In this document: one piece after another, positions 9,193 to 17,394 of the stretch
How positions within the stretch are numbered: position 1 is the stretch's first letter
Layout of the letters: each line of letters begins with the position of its first letter
DNA from: Falsigemmobacter intermedius
GTDB lineage: Bacteria; Pseudomonadota; Alphaproteobacteria; Rhodobacterales; Rhodobacteraceae
DNA length: 64,000 nt
Direction: 5' to 3'
NCBI RefSeq assembly: GCF_004054105.1
Contig: NZ_SBLC01000004.1
Span: 556-64,555, forward strand
Position numbers and translations under genes: made by a program
The notes under the pieces: generated by a model
The model's input: only the letters and a program-made list of their open reading frames with translations
Database searches by the model: none
Told to the model about the DNA's origin: nothing

Positions 9193-10386
9193 TCACAGGC
9201 CGCGCACCACCTGTTTTTCAAAAAGGCTGTCGATCTGCGCCTCCGACAGTCCGGCCCCGCGCAGAATGTCCCGGCTGTGCTCTCCCTGACGCGGCGCAGG
9301 CCCCGGCAGCGTGACGGGCGTATCCGACAAAGCCACGGGATTGCGCATCACGCGCAGCGCCCCTTCCGAGGGGTGCTCAACCCTTACGAAGAAATCCACC
9401 GCCGTCAGATGCGGATCGCGCAGCACGCTGTCGAAATCATGAAGCGGCATGGCCGGCACATCGATCTCTTCAAAGAGGGCCTGCCACTCTGCCGTGCTGC
9501 GGGTCAGAAAAACCCCGGTCATCCAGCCATAGACGTGATCGATATTGACCGAGCGTCCGACGTAATCGGCAAAGCGCGGATCGCTGAGCTTCTCCTCTTC
9601 GCCCAGCGCAGTCAGAAACCGCTTCCAGTGCTCATCGGTATAGACCAGCGCACAGATATAGCCGTCCGCCGTCTTCAGCGGCCTGCGGTTGACGGAAAGC
9701 TGCCGCGCATAGCCGCCGCCATCCAGCGGCGGATCATAGCTGAGCCCGCCAAGGTGGTCAGAGAGCACGAACTGCACCATGGTCTCAAACATCGGGATAT
9801 CAACGCGTTGCCCCCGCCCCGTGCGCCCCCGCGCCACCAGAGCGGCCAGGATGCCCGCCACCCCCGTCAGCCCCACCACCCGGTCACTGATCGCCGTGGG
9901 CACATAGCGCGGCTCCTCATTCCCGGAGAGGCGGAACAGATGCGCCAGGGTCGCGCCGCCCTGGATCAGGTCATCATAGGCCGGGCGCGCGGCATAGGGG
10001 CCGTTCTGGCCAAAGCCGTAAAGCCCGGCATAGATCAGCCGCGGATTCACCTCAGCCAGCGCCTCAAAGGACAGCCCCAGCCGGGCCATGGCCGCCGGGC
10101 GCACGTTATAGGCAAGCACATCGGCGCTGCGGCACAACTCCAGCACGACCTCACGCCCCTCCGGCGTCTTGAGATCCAGCGTGATCGAGCGTTTGCCGCG
10201 GTTGGAGTTGAGAAACATCGGCCCCATACCGCTGTGCCGGGCGGGGCCGATGGCGCGCACCAGATCGCCTGCGGGTGCTTCGATCTTGATGACATCTGCG
10301 CCGAATTCGGCCAGAACCTGCGTGGCATAGGGGCCCATGACCACAGATGTCAGGTCAATGACTTTGATCCCTTCAAGCGGACCCAT
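9193..10386 (-). CDS. Class III CoA-transferase (CaiB/BaiF, formyl-CoA transferase-like)
   Basis: 397 residues of the family III CoA-transferases, which pass CoA from a donor such as succinyl-CoA to a free carboxylic acid through an aspartyl-CoA intermediate. The fold motifs GIKVIDLTSVVMGPYATQVL, NRGKRSITLDLKTPEG and GYGF-type GLYGFGQNGPY are present. The catalytic Asp is most likely Asp168 in AISDRVVG. It lacks the His/Asp/Glu racemase set of the neighbouring paralogue. It would activate the imported acid in the first intracellular step. Gaps of 9 and 21 bp join it to its neighbours. Confidence 0.86.
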   Translation of the reverse strand: MGPLEGIKVIDLTSVVMGPYATQVLAEFGADVIKIEAPAGDLVRAIGPARHSGMGPMFLNSNRGKRSITLDLKTPEGREVVLELCRSADVLAYNVRPAAMARLGLSFEALAEVNPRLIYAGLYGFGQNGPYAARPAYDDLIQGGATLAHLFRLSGNEEPRYVPTAISDRVVGLTGVAGILAALVARGRTGRGQRVDIPMFETMVQFVLSDHLGGLSYDPPLDGGGYARQLSVNRRPLKTADGYICALVYTDEHWKRFLTALGEEEKLSDPRFADYVGRSVNIDHVYGWMTGVFLTRSTAEWQALFEEIDVPAMPLHDFDSVLRDPHLTAVDFFVRVEHPSEGALRVMRNPVALSDTPVTLPGPAPRQGEHSRDILRGAGLSEAQIDSLFEKQVVRGL

Positions 10387-10395
10387 GATCTCTCC

Positions 10396-10863
10396 CTACT
10401 CCGTCCCGGCCTCAGGCCCGGCCATAAGGCGCAGCGGGGTATAGATCATCACCACCTCACCGCGCTGATTAACAACGGAATTTTTCGTGCGCACCAGGCC
10501 GCGACCTGCCTTTGAGGCGGCACGGCATTCGGTGACAACCGCTTCGACATGGATGGTATCGCCCTGCACGACGGGGGCTTTGACATCCATCTCCATGCCC
10601 AGGAAAGCCAGCCCCGTCCCCTGCCCCGTGGCATTGAGAACCAGCCCCTCCGAAATCGCATAGACCAGGGCTGCGGGTGCCGGGCGGCCCGGAATGGCAG
10701 AATGCGCCGCGCGATATTCGGCATCGAGGAACAGCGATTCCAGCATCCCGGCCACCGAGACGAAATTCACGATATCGGTCTCAGTGATCGTGCGCCCGAA
10801 GGTGCGAAAGGCGGTGCCGGCCGGCAGTTCGGTCCAATAGCGGCCCTGGCCCACAAGTTGCAT
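10396..10863 (-). CDS. Hotdog-fold MaoC-like protein lacking the usual Asp/His
   Basis: A 155-residue hotdog protein. The start at 10863 (MQLVGQGRYWTEL) follows AGGAGAGAG and avoids overlap with dctP. The body (RTITETDIVNFVSVAGM through VKAPVVQGDTIHVEAVV and LRTK-like RTKNSVVNQRGEVV) matches MaoC-like dehydratases. However, where active hydratases have D-x-N-P-x-H it reads VSVAGMLESLFLD, so the catalytic Asp and His are not apparent. It may be a thioesterase, a partner subunit of the other MaoC protein, or use other residues. It is the first enzyme gene after the TRAP genes. Confidence 0.72.
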   Translation of the reverse strand: MQLVGQGRYWTELPAGTAFRTFGRTITETDIVNFVSVAGMLESLFLDAEYRAAHSAIPGRPAPAALVYAISEGLVLNATGQGTGLAFLGMEMDVKAPVVQGDTIHVEAVVTECRAASKAGRGLVRTKNSVVNQRGEVVMIYTPLRLMAGPEAGTE

Positions 10864-10913
10864 GGCTCTCTCCTGCAAAAGGGCTCCGGCAGCCGGGGCT
10901 GCCGGAGCGCATG

Positions 10914-11924
10914 TCACTCAATCGCGTCGCGGAAGGCCTGCAGGATGGCTTTGGCAGGACGGCCCCGGGCCTCCAGATCCGCCGCCCACTGATCGCCGAC
11001 GGTGGCCATCAGATCGCCGACCTTTTTGGCGTCAGCCTCAGGCAGTTCGACATATTTCACACCGGCAGCGGCGATCTTTTCGCGGTCCGAGACATCAAGC
11101 TGATCCGCCACCTCGCAGGCTGACAGGGTCGTCTCCTCGCCGGTCTCGGCCAGAACCTTCTGCACCTCCGGCGACAGGCTGTCCCATTTTTGCTGGCTGA
11201 TCGTATAGGTCACAACAAAGGAGCCGAAATTCTGTCCGGTGGTGGCATATTTCAGGAAGGGCTGCATCTCATAGGGCAGGATCGAGCCATTGGGGAACAA
11301 AAGCGCATCCAGCGTGCCGCGCGACAAAGCCTCGCGCGATTCCGGTGCGGGGATCTGAACCGGGATCGCCTCCAGCAGCTTCGATGCGATCTCTTTCGCC
11401 CCGCCCGTGGTGCGGATCTTCAGCCCTTTAAAGCTGTCGGCACCGGTGATTTCGCGGTCCTTGGTAAAAATCTGATAGGCGGGCAGCACCATGACCATCA
11501 GAACCCGCACGCCATTGGGTGCAAATTCCGCCTGATCGAGCGCGCCGCCGGGCTGCGCGATCTTCCAGAACGCCTTGGTGCCCTGACAGGAGGTGGTGAA
11601 AGCCTCGGGCAGTTCGCCCACCGACGACAGCGGCAGCTTGTCCGAGACGTAAGAGGCCCCGACATAGCCCACGTCCAGCGCCGCGCTTTGCGTCAGTGCC
11701 AGAAGATCCTTGGCTTTGCCCATCTGCTCGGCGGGGAAATACTCAAACTTAATCTCGCCACCGGATTTCTCGGTCACCCGATCCATCCAGACTTTGGCAA
11801 GGTTTTCAGCGATGTAATGGCCCACCGGGAAGCTGTCGCCGACCCGAAGGGTCTCAGCCGCCGTGGCGGGCGCAGCGGTGGCAAGCAAAGCGGCCATAAG
11901 GCCCGCAGCAGAGGTCATGCGCAT
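10914..11924 (-). CDS. TRAP transporter substrate-binding protein, DctP family
   Basis: Periplasmic solute receptor of a tripartite ATP-independent transporter, 336 residues. The start at 11924 (MRMTSAAGLMAALLATAAPA) follows GGAGGAG and gives a clean signal peptide cleaved near ATAAE. The mature protein has the DctP pattern (LRVGDSFPVGHY..., KGLKIRTTGG..., QNFGSF). The conserved Arg in GLKIRTT is the residue that pairs with a substrate carboxylate in this family, so an organic acid ligand is expected. It is co-operonic with DctQ and DctM. Confidence 0.88.
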   Translation of the reverse strand: MRMTSAAGLMAALLATAAPATAAETLRVGDSFPVGHYIAENLAKVWMDRVTEKSGGEIKFEYFPAEQMGKAKDLLALTQSAALDVGYVGASYVSDKLPLSSVGELPEAFTTSCQGTKAFWKIAQPGGALDQAEFAPNGVRVLMVMVLPAYQIFTKDREITGADSFKGLKIRTTGGAKEIASKLLEAIPVQIPAPESREALSRGTLDALLFPNGSILPYEMQPFLKYATTGQNFGSFVVTYTISQQKWDSLSPEVQKVLAETGEETTLSACEVADQLDVSDREKIAAAGVKYVELPEADAKKVGDLMATVGDQWAADLEARGRPAKAILQAFRDAIE

Positions 11925-11950
11925 TCCGGTCTCCTCCCTGAAGACAGTGG

Positions 11951-13243
11951 TTAGTGTGCAGACATGGTCGAAGGCAGCCACAGCACCAGCTGCGGAAAGA
12001 GGGTCATCAGCGCGATCACCAGAAGATGCGCCCAGACATGCGGCAGCACGCCCCGGAACAGCTCGCCCATCGGGCGGCGGGTGTAACGCGCGACAACAAA
12101 GACATTCATCCCCAGGGGCGGCGTCACCATCCCCAACTCCGCTGTGACCACCACGATCACGCCGAACCAGATCGGATCATAGCCCAGCTGCAGCACCACC
12201 GGCAGCGTGACCGGGACGGTCAGGATCAGAATGGCGATCTGATCCATAAAGAAACCAAGGATGATATAACCGATCAGGATCAGCGTCATAATCGCCAGCG
12301 GCGGATAGGGCAGCCCGCCGACCCAGGTCGCCAGATCATTGGTCACCCGCGTGAGCGTGAAAAAATAACCAAAGATATGCGCGCCAAGGATGATGAAGAG
12401 GATCATACAGGTGGTCTGAGCCGAGCTGCGAAGCGCATGCCAAAGGCTGGCCTTTGTCAGCTTCCGCTCCCGGATCGCCAGCAGCATGGCGACAAAGGCC
12501 GCCAGACCTGCGGCTTCCGTGGGCGTGGCGATCCCCGAATAAATCGTGCCGGTCACCGCCAGAAACAGCACCATCATCGGCCAGATACGCTTCATCGAGC
12601 GCAGCTTCTCGCGCATCGTATAGGCCTGCCCGATCGGCGCCGAATGCGGCCAGAGCCAGACCAGAAGGACCACCGTCAGGATGATCGCAATGGTGACGAT
12701 GATGCCCGGGACCACCCCCGCAATCATCAGCCGCGAGATCGAGATATCCGCGAGAATGCCGTAAAGGATCAGCGCCACCGAGGGCGGGATCAGCATGGCC
12801 AGCGTGCCGGAAATCGCCACCACACCGCCCGCAAGCTTCGGCTCATAACCCTGGCGCATCATCTCGGGCAGCGAGGTGGAGGCCAGGGTCGCCGCCGAGG
12901 CCGTGCTCGAGCCGCAGATCGCCCCGAAACCCGCGCCCGCCAGCGCCGTGGCCATGGCCACCCCGCCGCGCAGCCGCCCCACCCAGACCGTGGCTGAGCG
13001 GAAAAGATCGGTCGCAATGCCGGAAATGATGACAAATTCCGCCATCAGAACGAACATCGGGATGGTGATCAGCTCATAAGAATTGGCGCTTGAGAGTGAG
13101 GTGGTGGACAGGATGCCCATCAGCACCCCCATGCCGCCATAAAGATAAAGCCCGATCGCGCCCGACACCGCCATGGCCAGCGCCACCGGCAGACCCACGA
13201 TCAGCAGCACGACCAACAGCCCCAGAACCAGCGAGACGAGCAT
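11951..13243 (-). CDS. TRAP transporter large permease, DctM family
   Basis: A 430-residue, about 12-helix membrane protein that forms the sodium-coupled transport channel. Typical features are the N-terminal GLPVALAMAVSGAIGLYLYGG, the cytoplasmic-gate motif SGSS-like ICGSSTASAATLASTSLPEM near 110-130, and the C-terminal VTPPLGMNVFVV. It overlaps the dctQ stop (TGATG) and lies 26 bp before dctP. Confidence 0.9.
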   Translation of the reverse strand: MLVSLVLGLLVVLLIVGLPVALAMAVSGAIGLYLYGGMGVLMGILSTTSLSSANSYELITIPMFVLMAEFVIISGIATDLFRSATVWVGRLRGGVAMATALAGAGFGAICGSSTASAATLASTSLPEMMRQGYEPKLAGGVVAISGTLAMLIPPSVALILYGILADISISRLMIAGVVPGIIVTIAIILTVVLLVWLWPHSAPIGQAYTMREKLRSMKRIWPMMVLFLAVTGTIYSGIATPTEAAGLAAFVAMLLAIRERKLTKASLWHALRSSAQTTCMILFIILGAHIFGYFFTLTRVTNDLATWVGGLPYPPLAIMTLILIGYIILGFFMDQIAILILTVPVTLPVVLQLGYDPIWFGVIVVVTAELGMVTPPLGMNVFVVARYTRRPMGELFRGVLPHVWAHLLVIALMTLFPQLVLWLPSTMSAH

Positions 13244-13824
13244 CAGATCATATCCTCGCGCACAGAGCCGGTCTCCGGCGGCGGCGGCAGATCCGCCAGA
13301 TCCCGCCCGGTCACCAGAGAGGCGAGATGCCCCATGGCCCGGACCACACAGCGCAGCATCAGCGCCGCCGTGCCGATCACCAGAAGCGCATAGGGCACCC
13401 AGGTCGAAATCGGGACAAGCGCCTGAATATGCTCATCATTCACCCAGGCCTTCACAAAGCGGGTCCAGCCGCCTTTGCAGATCAGCGCCACCACCCAGAC
13501 CGAAGCCGCATAGCCAAGCGCCAGCCCCAGATGCATGAGGGGCCTGGGCAGCGCATGCTGAAAGACATCCACCGCGATATGACCGTGATGGGTGAGGGTG
13601 TCAGGCAGCGCCAGGAAAAACACCGCCGTCATCAGCCAGAGCCCGATGACATTGTAGGACCAGCTGAACGGTGCATCCAGAAAGTAGCGCCCGGCCACAT
13701 CGGCCACGACAATCAGCATGATGGCTGCGAGCGCTGCAGCCGAAACAGCGACGAGGGCAGTCTCAATATGCGCCATAAGGCGCAAAGCCGGAGCTTTGTC
13801 CGGCGATCGAACGTCACGCTGCAT
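13243..13824 (-). CDS. TRAP transporter small permease, DctQ family
   Basis: A 193-residue protein with four predicted membrane helices (ALVAVSAAALAAIMLIVVAD, the TAVFFLAL stretch, LALGYAASVWVVALI, YALLVIGTAALML). The conserved DVAGRYFLDAPFSW segment after helix 1 is the DctQ signature. The start at 13824 follows GGAGGGGG. It is the first gene of the ten-gene operon and faces the IclR gene across a 276-bp control region. Confidence 0.85.
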   Translation of the reverse strand: MQRDVRSPDKAPALRLMAHIETALVAVSAAALAAIMLIVVADVAGRYFLDAPFSWSYNVIGLWLMTAVFFLALPDTLTHHGHIAVDVFQHALPRPLMHLGLALGYAASVWVVALICKGGWTRFVKAWVNDEHIQALVPISTWVPYALLVIGTAALMLRCVVRAMGHLASLVTGRDLADLPPPPETGSVREDMI

Positions 13825-14100
13825 TCCATCCCCCTCCCCGGGGCGAACGGCACCTCCAACCCCTTTGACAGGGCCTCCCTGAAAGCGCTTAGTTCAGATA
13901 TGCGGACATTTTATTCCTGATAGTGAATAGAAAGCAGCACAGGCCAGGCTGTCAATCCTGCAATTTTTAAACGCCTGAATTAGATGATGACGGGCGGAAA
14001 GCTTCGAGCCGGTCCATAAATTGCGGTAAAAAGTTCTCAAATATGGACAAATCACAGCTGAAGAGGCACAACTCTCAGAACGCTTCGCGGAGGGCAGGTC
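13825..14100. promoter_or_regulatory. Divergent control region of the IclR gene and the ten-gene operon
   Basis: The 276-bp gap between divergent transcription units must hold both promoters and probably the IclR operator. An inverted repeat TATTC-N8-GAATA lies at 13912-13929. The two similar stretches around 13895-13910 (ATATGCGGACA) and 14040-14052 (ATATGGACA) might be regulator half sites. These are candidates only. Confidence 0.4.
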
Positions 14101-14883
14101 ATGGCGGTGAAACAAGTCCTCAATATGCTGGACCTGCTGGAGTTCTTTGCCGAACGCGGCAAAGCCGCTTCGCTGGCAGAGGTCAGTGGCGCGCTGAACT
14201 GGCCGCGGTCTTCGACCTTTAATCTGCTGACCACCCTGACCGCGCGGGGCTATCTCTATGAGCCGGAGGCGAAGGGCCGCTTCTATCCCACTCCGCGCTG
14301 GCTGAGCATGGCCCAGGCGATCACTGCCGCTGAGCCTCTGCCCGAGCAGTTGCTGCGCTTGGCGCGCGACCTTGCCATGCGCACGGGAGAGACCCTGTGC
14401 CTCGGGTCGGCCTCCGGGCAGAAAGTGGTATTTCTTGAGGTTATCCCCTCGCCCCAGAGGGTGCGTTATGCGGCCGAGGTGGGCCAGCAGGTGCCGCTGC
14501 ATGCCACGGCCTCAGGTCATGCCATTCTGAGCCAGTGGAGCCAGAGCCAGCGTGAGGCCTTTCTGCGCCGCACCACCTTTGAACGCTACGGCTCAGGCAC
14601 ACCGATGAGCGTCGAGGCGGTGGAAGGGCAGATGAGCGCAGGGCTTGCGCGCGGCTGGTTTCGCAGCGCGTCAAACTACAGCGTCGATCTTGGCGGCGTA
14701 GCTTTGCCGGTGGCAATCGCCGGGCGGATCTATTCGGTCACCGTTGCGGGCCCGCTGAACCGCATCACCGGCGAGATGAGCGCCATTGCCCGCGAGATGC
14801 ATGACGCCGTGGCGCTGCATTTTGGCCAGGATTACCTCAGCCGCGAGATTCGCGGCCTGACCACTCCGCCGTTGCCGCGCTGA
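14101..14883 (+). CDS. IclR-family transcriptional regulator
   Basis: 260 residues: an N-terminal winged helix-turn-helix (VLNMLDLLEFFAERGKAASLAEV..., with recognition region SSTFNLLTTLTARGYL near 40-55) and a C-terminal effector domain (GETLCLGSASGQKVVFLEV, LHATASGHAIL, YSVDLGGVALPVAI). The start follows GGAGGGCAGG at a good distance. Divergent placement next to the TRAP/CoA operon strongly suggests it controls that operon in response to a pathway acid or CoA-ester. Activator versus repressor cannot be told. Confidence 0.9.
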   Translation: MAVKQVLNMLDLLEFFAERGKAASLAEVSGALNWPRSSTFNLLTTLTARGYLYEPEAKGRFYPTPRWLSMAQAITAAEPLPEQLLRLARDLAMRTGETLCLGSASGQKVVFLEVIPSPQRVRYAAEVGQQVPLHATASGHAILSQWSQSQREAFLRRTTFERYGSGTPMSVEAVEGQMSAGLARGWFRSASNYSVDLGGVALPVAIAGRIYSVTVAGPLNRITGEMSAIAREMHDAVALHFGQDYLSREIRGLTTPPLPR

Positions 14884-14889
14884 GCGAAA

Positions 14890-14917
14890 AAAGCGCGCCC
14901 GATCCGGGGCGCGCTTT
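14890..14917. terminator. Bidirectional terminator between the IclR and outer-membrane protein genes
   Basis: Perfect 11-bp arms AAAGCGCGCCC and GGGCGCGCTTT flanking a 6-base loop lie between two convergent genes. A-rich and T-rich ends suit termination from both sides. Confidence 0.75.
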
Positions 14918-14923
14918 GACAGA

Positions 14924-15811
14924 TCAATAAAGGTTCTGCAGCGTCTGACCGAGGGTGTTCCGCTTCGGGTTCAGGATGTTATGCGCAAGGCTGTTGCGCG
15001 GCATAACCGAGCTGCGCTCGCCGAAGGGGATCGTGACGCCAAGGCGCGTCGAAGTCAGCTTATCCCCGCGGAGGCCGAGAGCTCCGGCAGAAGCGCTGCG
15101 CAGTTCCAGCGACAGAGCCACCGGCTGCTGAGTCGGCAGCACATAATGCGCGCCCAGGCCGCTGAAGTTCACATGGCTTTCCAGTTCCGGCGAGCTGGTG
15201 CGCGACAGACCGGCAAAAACGCCGAAGTTGTTGTTGAAGGAATAACCACCCGCAATACCTGCCGAAGTCAGATGACCACGCATACCACCCGAGCTCAGCT
15301 TCGACTGGGTCAGATGGCCGCCGATGACCGCCCCCGGCGCCACGGCATATTGCAGGGCTGCACCGTAAGAGGTGAAATCATCGCCGGTGCCCAGGAAGCC
15401 GCTGAGGTCCAGATCGCCGGAGCGATAGCCGCCCTCAAGGCCAAACTGCTGCAGGTTGCCCACCGGCAGGGTGTCGCCAAGGAGACCAAGCTCAAGGTCG
15501 TGGTGATCGGCGTAAACACCGCCACGGGTCATGCCATCGGTCCAGCCGAAACCGACGCCAAGCGCGGTATGGTTCAGGCTGATACCACCCTCTTTCAGGC
15601 GTCCGGCATCCAGCATCGCATCGAAGGTGAAGCCGCTCGGGCTGACCGTCGAGATCTCACCCGACAGGCCAAGGCTGTTCGCAGAACCGGGCACGTCGCT
15701 CAATTTGCTGGAGCCGCCCGAGAAGGTGACAGCACCGCTCAGGCCCTGTGCCGACACAGCACCTGACATCAGCCCGAAAGCCGCGATAACTGCAAAACTG
15801 ATTTTTTTCAT
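14924..15811 (-). CDS. Predicted outer-membrane beta-barrel protein
   Basis: 295 residues from the start at 15811, which follows a CAGGAGCAG ribosome-binding site. The signal peptide is MKKISFAVIAAFGLMSGAVSAQ. The mature part is rich in Gly, Ser and Thr with alternating hydrophobic residues (SGAVTFSGGSSKLSDVPGS..., GVFAGLSRTSSPELESHVNF), typical of porin-like or OmpW/OmpA-like barrels. No lipid anchor or peptidoglycan-binding domain is seen. Function is unknown. It is monocistronic, between a terminator and its own promoter region. Confidence 0.7.
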   Translation of the reverse strand: MKKISFAVIAAFGLMSGAVSAQGLSGAVTFSGGSSKLSDVPGSANSLGLSGEISTVSPSGFTFDAMLDAGRLKEGGISLNHTALGVGFGWTDGMTRGGVYADHHDLELGLLGDTLPVGNLQQFGLEGGYRSGDLDLSGFLGTGDDFTSYGAALQYAVAPGAVIGGHLTQSKLSSGGMRGHLTSAGIAGGYSFNNNFGVFAGLSRTSSPELESHVNFSGLGAHYVLPTQQPVALSLELRSASAGALGLRGDKLTSTRLGVTIPFGERSSVMPRNSLAHNILNPKRNTLGQTLQNLY

Positions 15812-15929
15812 GGTTGTACTGCTCCTGTTAACGAATCCGAACCTAGGAGATCGAAACCGTTTCGGTCCACATGCCGACAGAGTTATCACCGAAATGATTA
15901 AGAAAGTTGCATACTCGCAACGGTTGTAT

Positions 15930-16493
15930 TCAGCGCTCGAGTTCGGCGCCCCAATACAAAAAGTCCATCCAGGTCTGATGCAGCTCGCCCTTGGCACGCG
16001 GCAGCGCCCGGGCCGCCGCATCAAGCTGGAAAGCCGTCGGCTCAAAGGGTTGACGCAGAAGCCGCATGCCCGCCTGCGCCAGGGTGCGGGAGCCTTTGCG
16101 CAGGTTGTCCCGCCCGCAGCAGGCCACGATATTGGTCCAGCTTGTCCTGCCGCCCCGGCTGCGCGGGATCACGTGATCAAAGGTCAGGTCTTTGGCCGCA
16201 AAGGCATTTCCGCAATACTGGCAGGTGAAGCCGTCGCGCAGAAACAGATGATAGCGGGTGAAGGCAACATGGCGGCGCTTGCGATAGCTTTTGAGCGCAA
16301 CCACGGCGGGAACTTCATACTCACGGCTGGCTGAGCGGATCCGCACCCCGTCATAACTGCGCACCTGAATGACGCGCTCCTGGTGCACGGCCACGAAAGC
16401 ATCTTCCCAGGACCAGACCGACAGAGGCGCCCAGGACAGGGGCTGCATATCCATGTTCAGAACCAAAGTCCGAAGTCCGGAAAGCCCCTGCAT
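15930..16493 (-). CDS. HNH endonuclease domain protein
   Basis: 187 residues. The C-terminal half has a zinc-type HNH nuclease module: CQYCG (two Cys), FDHVIPRSRGG with the catalytic His, and WTNIVACCGRDNLRKGS with the second Asn/His-type position and Cys pair. The N-terminal part (VLNMDMQPLSWAPLSVWSWEDA) is the conserved lead-in of a widespread chromosomal HNH family whose role is not settled. AAGGTG precedes the start. It is probably a housekeeping nuclease rather than part of a mobile element, since no mobile genes are nearby. Confidence 0.85.
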   Translation of the reverse strand: MQGLSGLRTLVLNMDMQPLSWAPLSVWSWEDAFVAVHQERVIQVRSYDGVRIRSASREYEVPAVVALKSYRKRRHVAFTRYHLFLRDGFTCQYCGNAFAAKDLTFDHVIPRSRGGRTSWTNIVACCGRDNLRKGSRTLAQAGMRLLRQPFEPTAFQLDAAARALPRAKGELHQTWMDFLYWGAELER

Positions 16494-16734
16494 CGCCGAT
16501 CACCTTTGTCCGAAGAGAAGGTGACGGCAGACAACACCAAAGACGCAGCCCGGCGGCCCTTTCCGGCCCGGTTGCGGGGAAGTGCTCAGCATGACCCGTG
16601 CCTCCTTCTCCTCTGGCGGCGCAAAGCGCCCGTGGCACCACTATATCTGGCGGTCGATCCGAAACAAGCCCGCACCTGTGGTGCGGGCCTGATCTGATTG
16701 ACAGATTTTTGTGACGTCACCGTGACGGCAGTGC

Positions 16735-17394
16735 TTACTCGAGACGATCTTTCAGGAAGTTCAGCGCGACGCCCAGGCCATCCGGTGCGATGCCGTGGCC
16801 GGTGCCTTTCATGACGTGGCCATAGGTTTCAAACCCGGCCTCCATCAAAGCCTCTGCGGCCTTGCGCATATCATCGAAGGGCACGACCTGATCGGCATCA
16901 CCATGCACCAGCATCACGGGCGGACGCACCTGGGATTCGGAGCCGAGTTTCTCGGGGCGCAGCAGACGGCCCGAGAAGGCGACCACACCGGCCATCTCTT
17001 CTTCGCGGCGCGGGGCGACGTGAAGGCTCATCATGCTGCCCTGCGAGAAGCCAAAGAGCGCCAGGCGATCGATCCCGATCTCTTCACGCGCCAGAACGAT
17101 GTCGATAAAGGCGTTCAGATCGGCCACCGCCGCTTCCATGCCCTTTGCAGCCTCTTCCTCAGAGGAGCCGTCGAGCCAGGGGATCGGGAACCACTGATAG
17201 CCAAAAGGTGCACCCGGCACCCGGGTCGGCGCGTCAGGCGAGTAAAACGCGGTGTCGGGCAGATGCTCGGCCAGCGGGTCCGCCAGGCCGATCAGATCCG
17301 CCCCATCCGCGCCATAGCCATGCACAAAGATCACCACCGATTTCGTTTTACCCGACTGCGCGGGCCTGGATTTAAAGTTCAGCGGACGCGTCAT
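16735..17394 (-). CDS. Alpha/beta hydrolase, phospholipase/carboxylesterase family
   Basis: A 219-residue cytoplasmic serine hydrolase. The nucleophile elbow is GFSQG, followed by the acid in HGDADQVVPFD and the catalytic His in GTGHGIAPDG, matching the short-chain carboxylesterase/lysophospholipase group. Its start overlaps the stop of the DNA glycosylase gene (ATGA). The physiological ester is unknown. Confidence 0.88.
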   Translation of the reverse strand: MTRPLNFKSRPAQSGKTKSVVIFVHGYGADGADLIGLADPLAEHLPDTAFYSPDAPTRVPGAPFGYQWFPIPWLDGSSEEEAAKGMEAAVADLNAFIDIVLAREEIGIDRLALFGFSQGSMMSLHVAPRREEEMAGVVAFSGRLLRPEKLGSESQVRPPVMLVHGDADQVVPFDDMRKAAEALMEAGFETYGHVMKGTGHGIAPDGLGVALNFLKDRLE

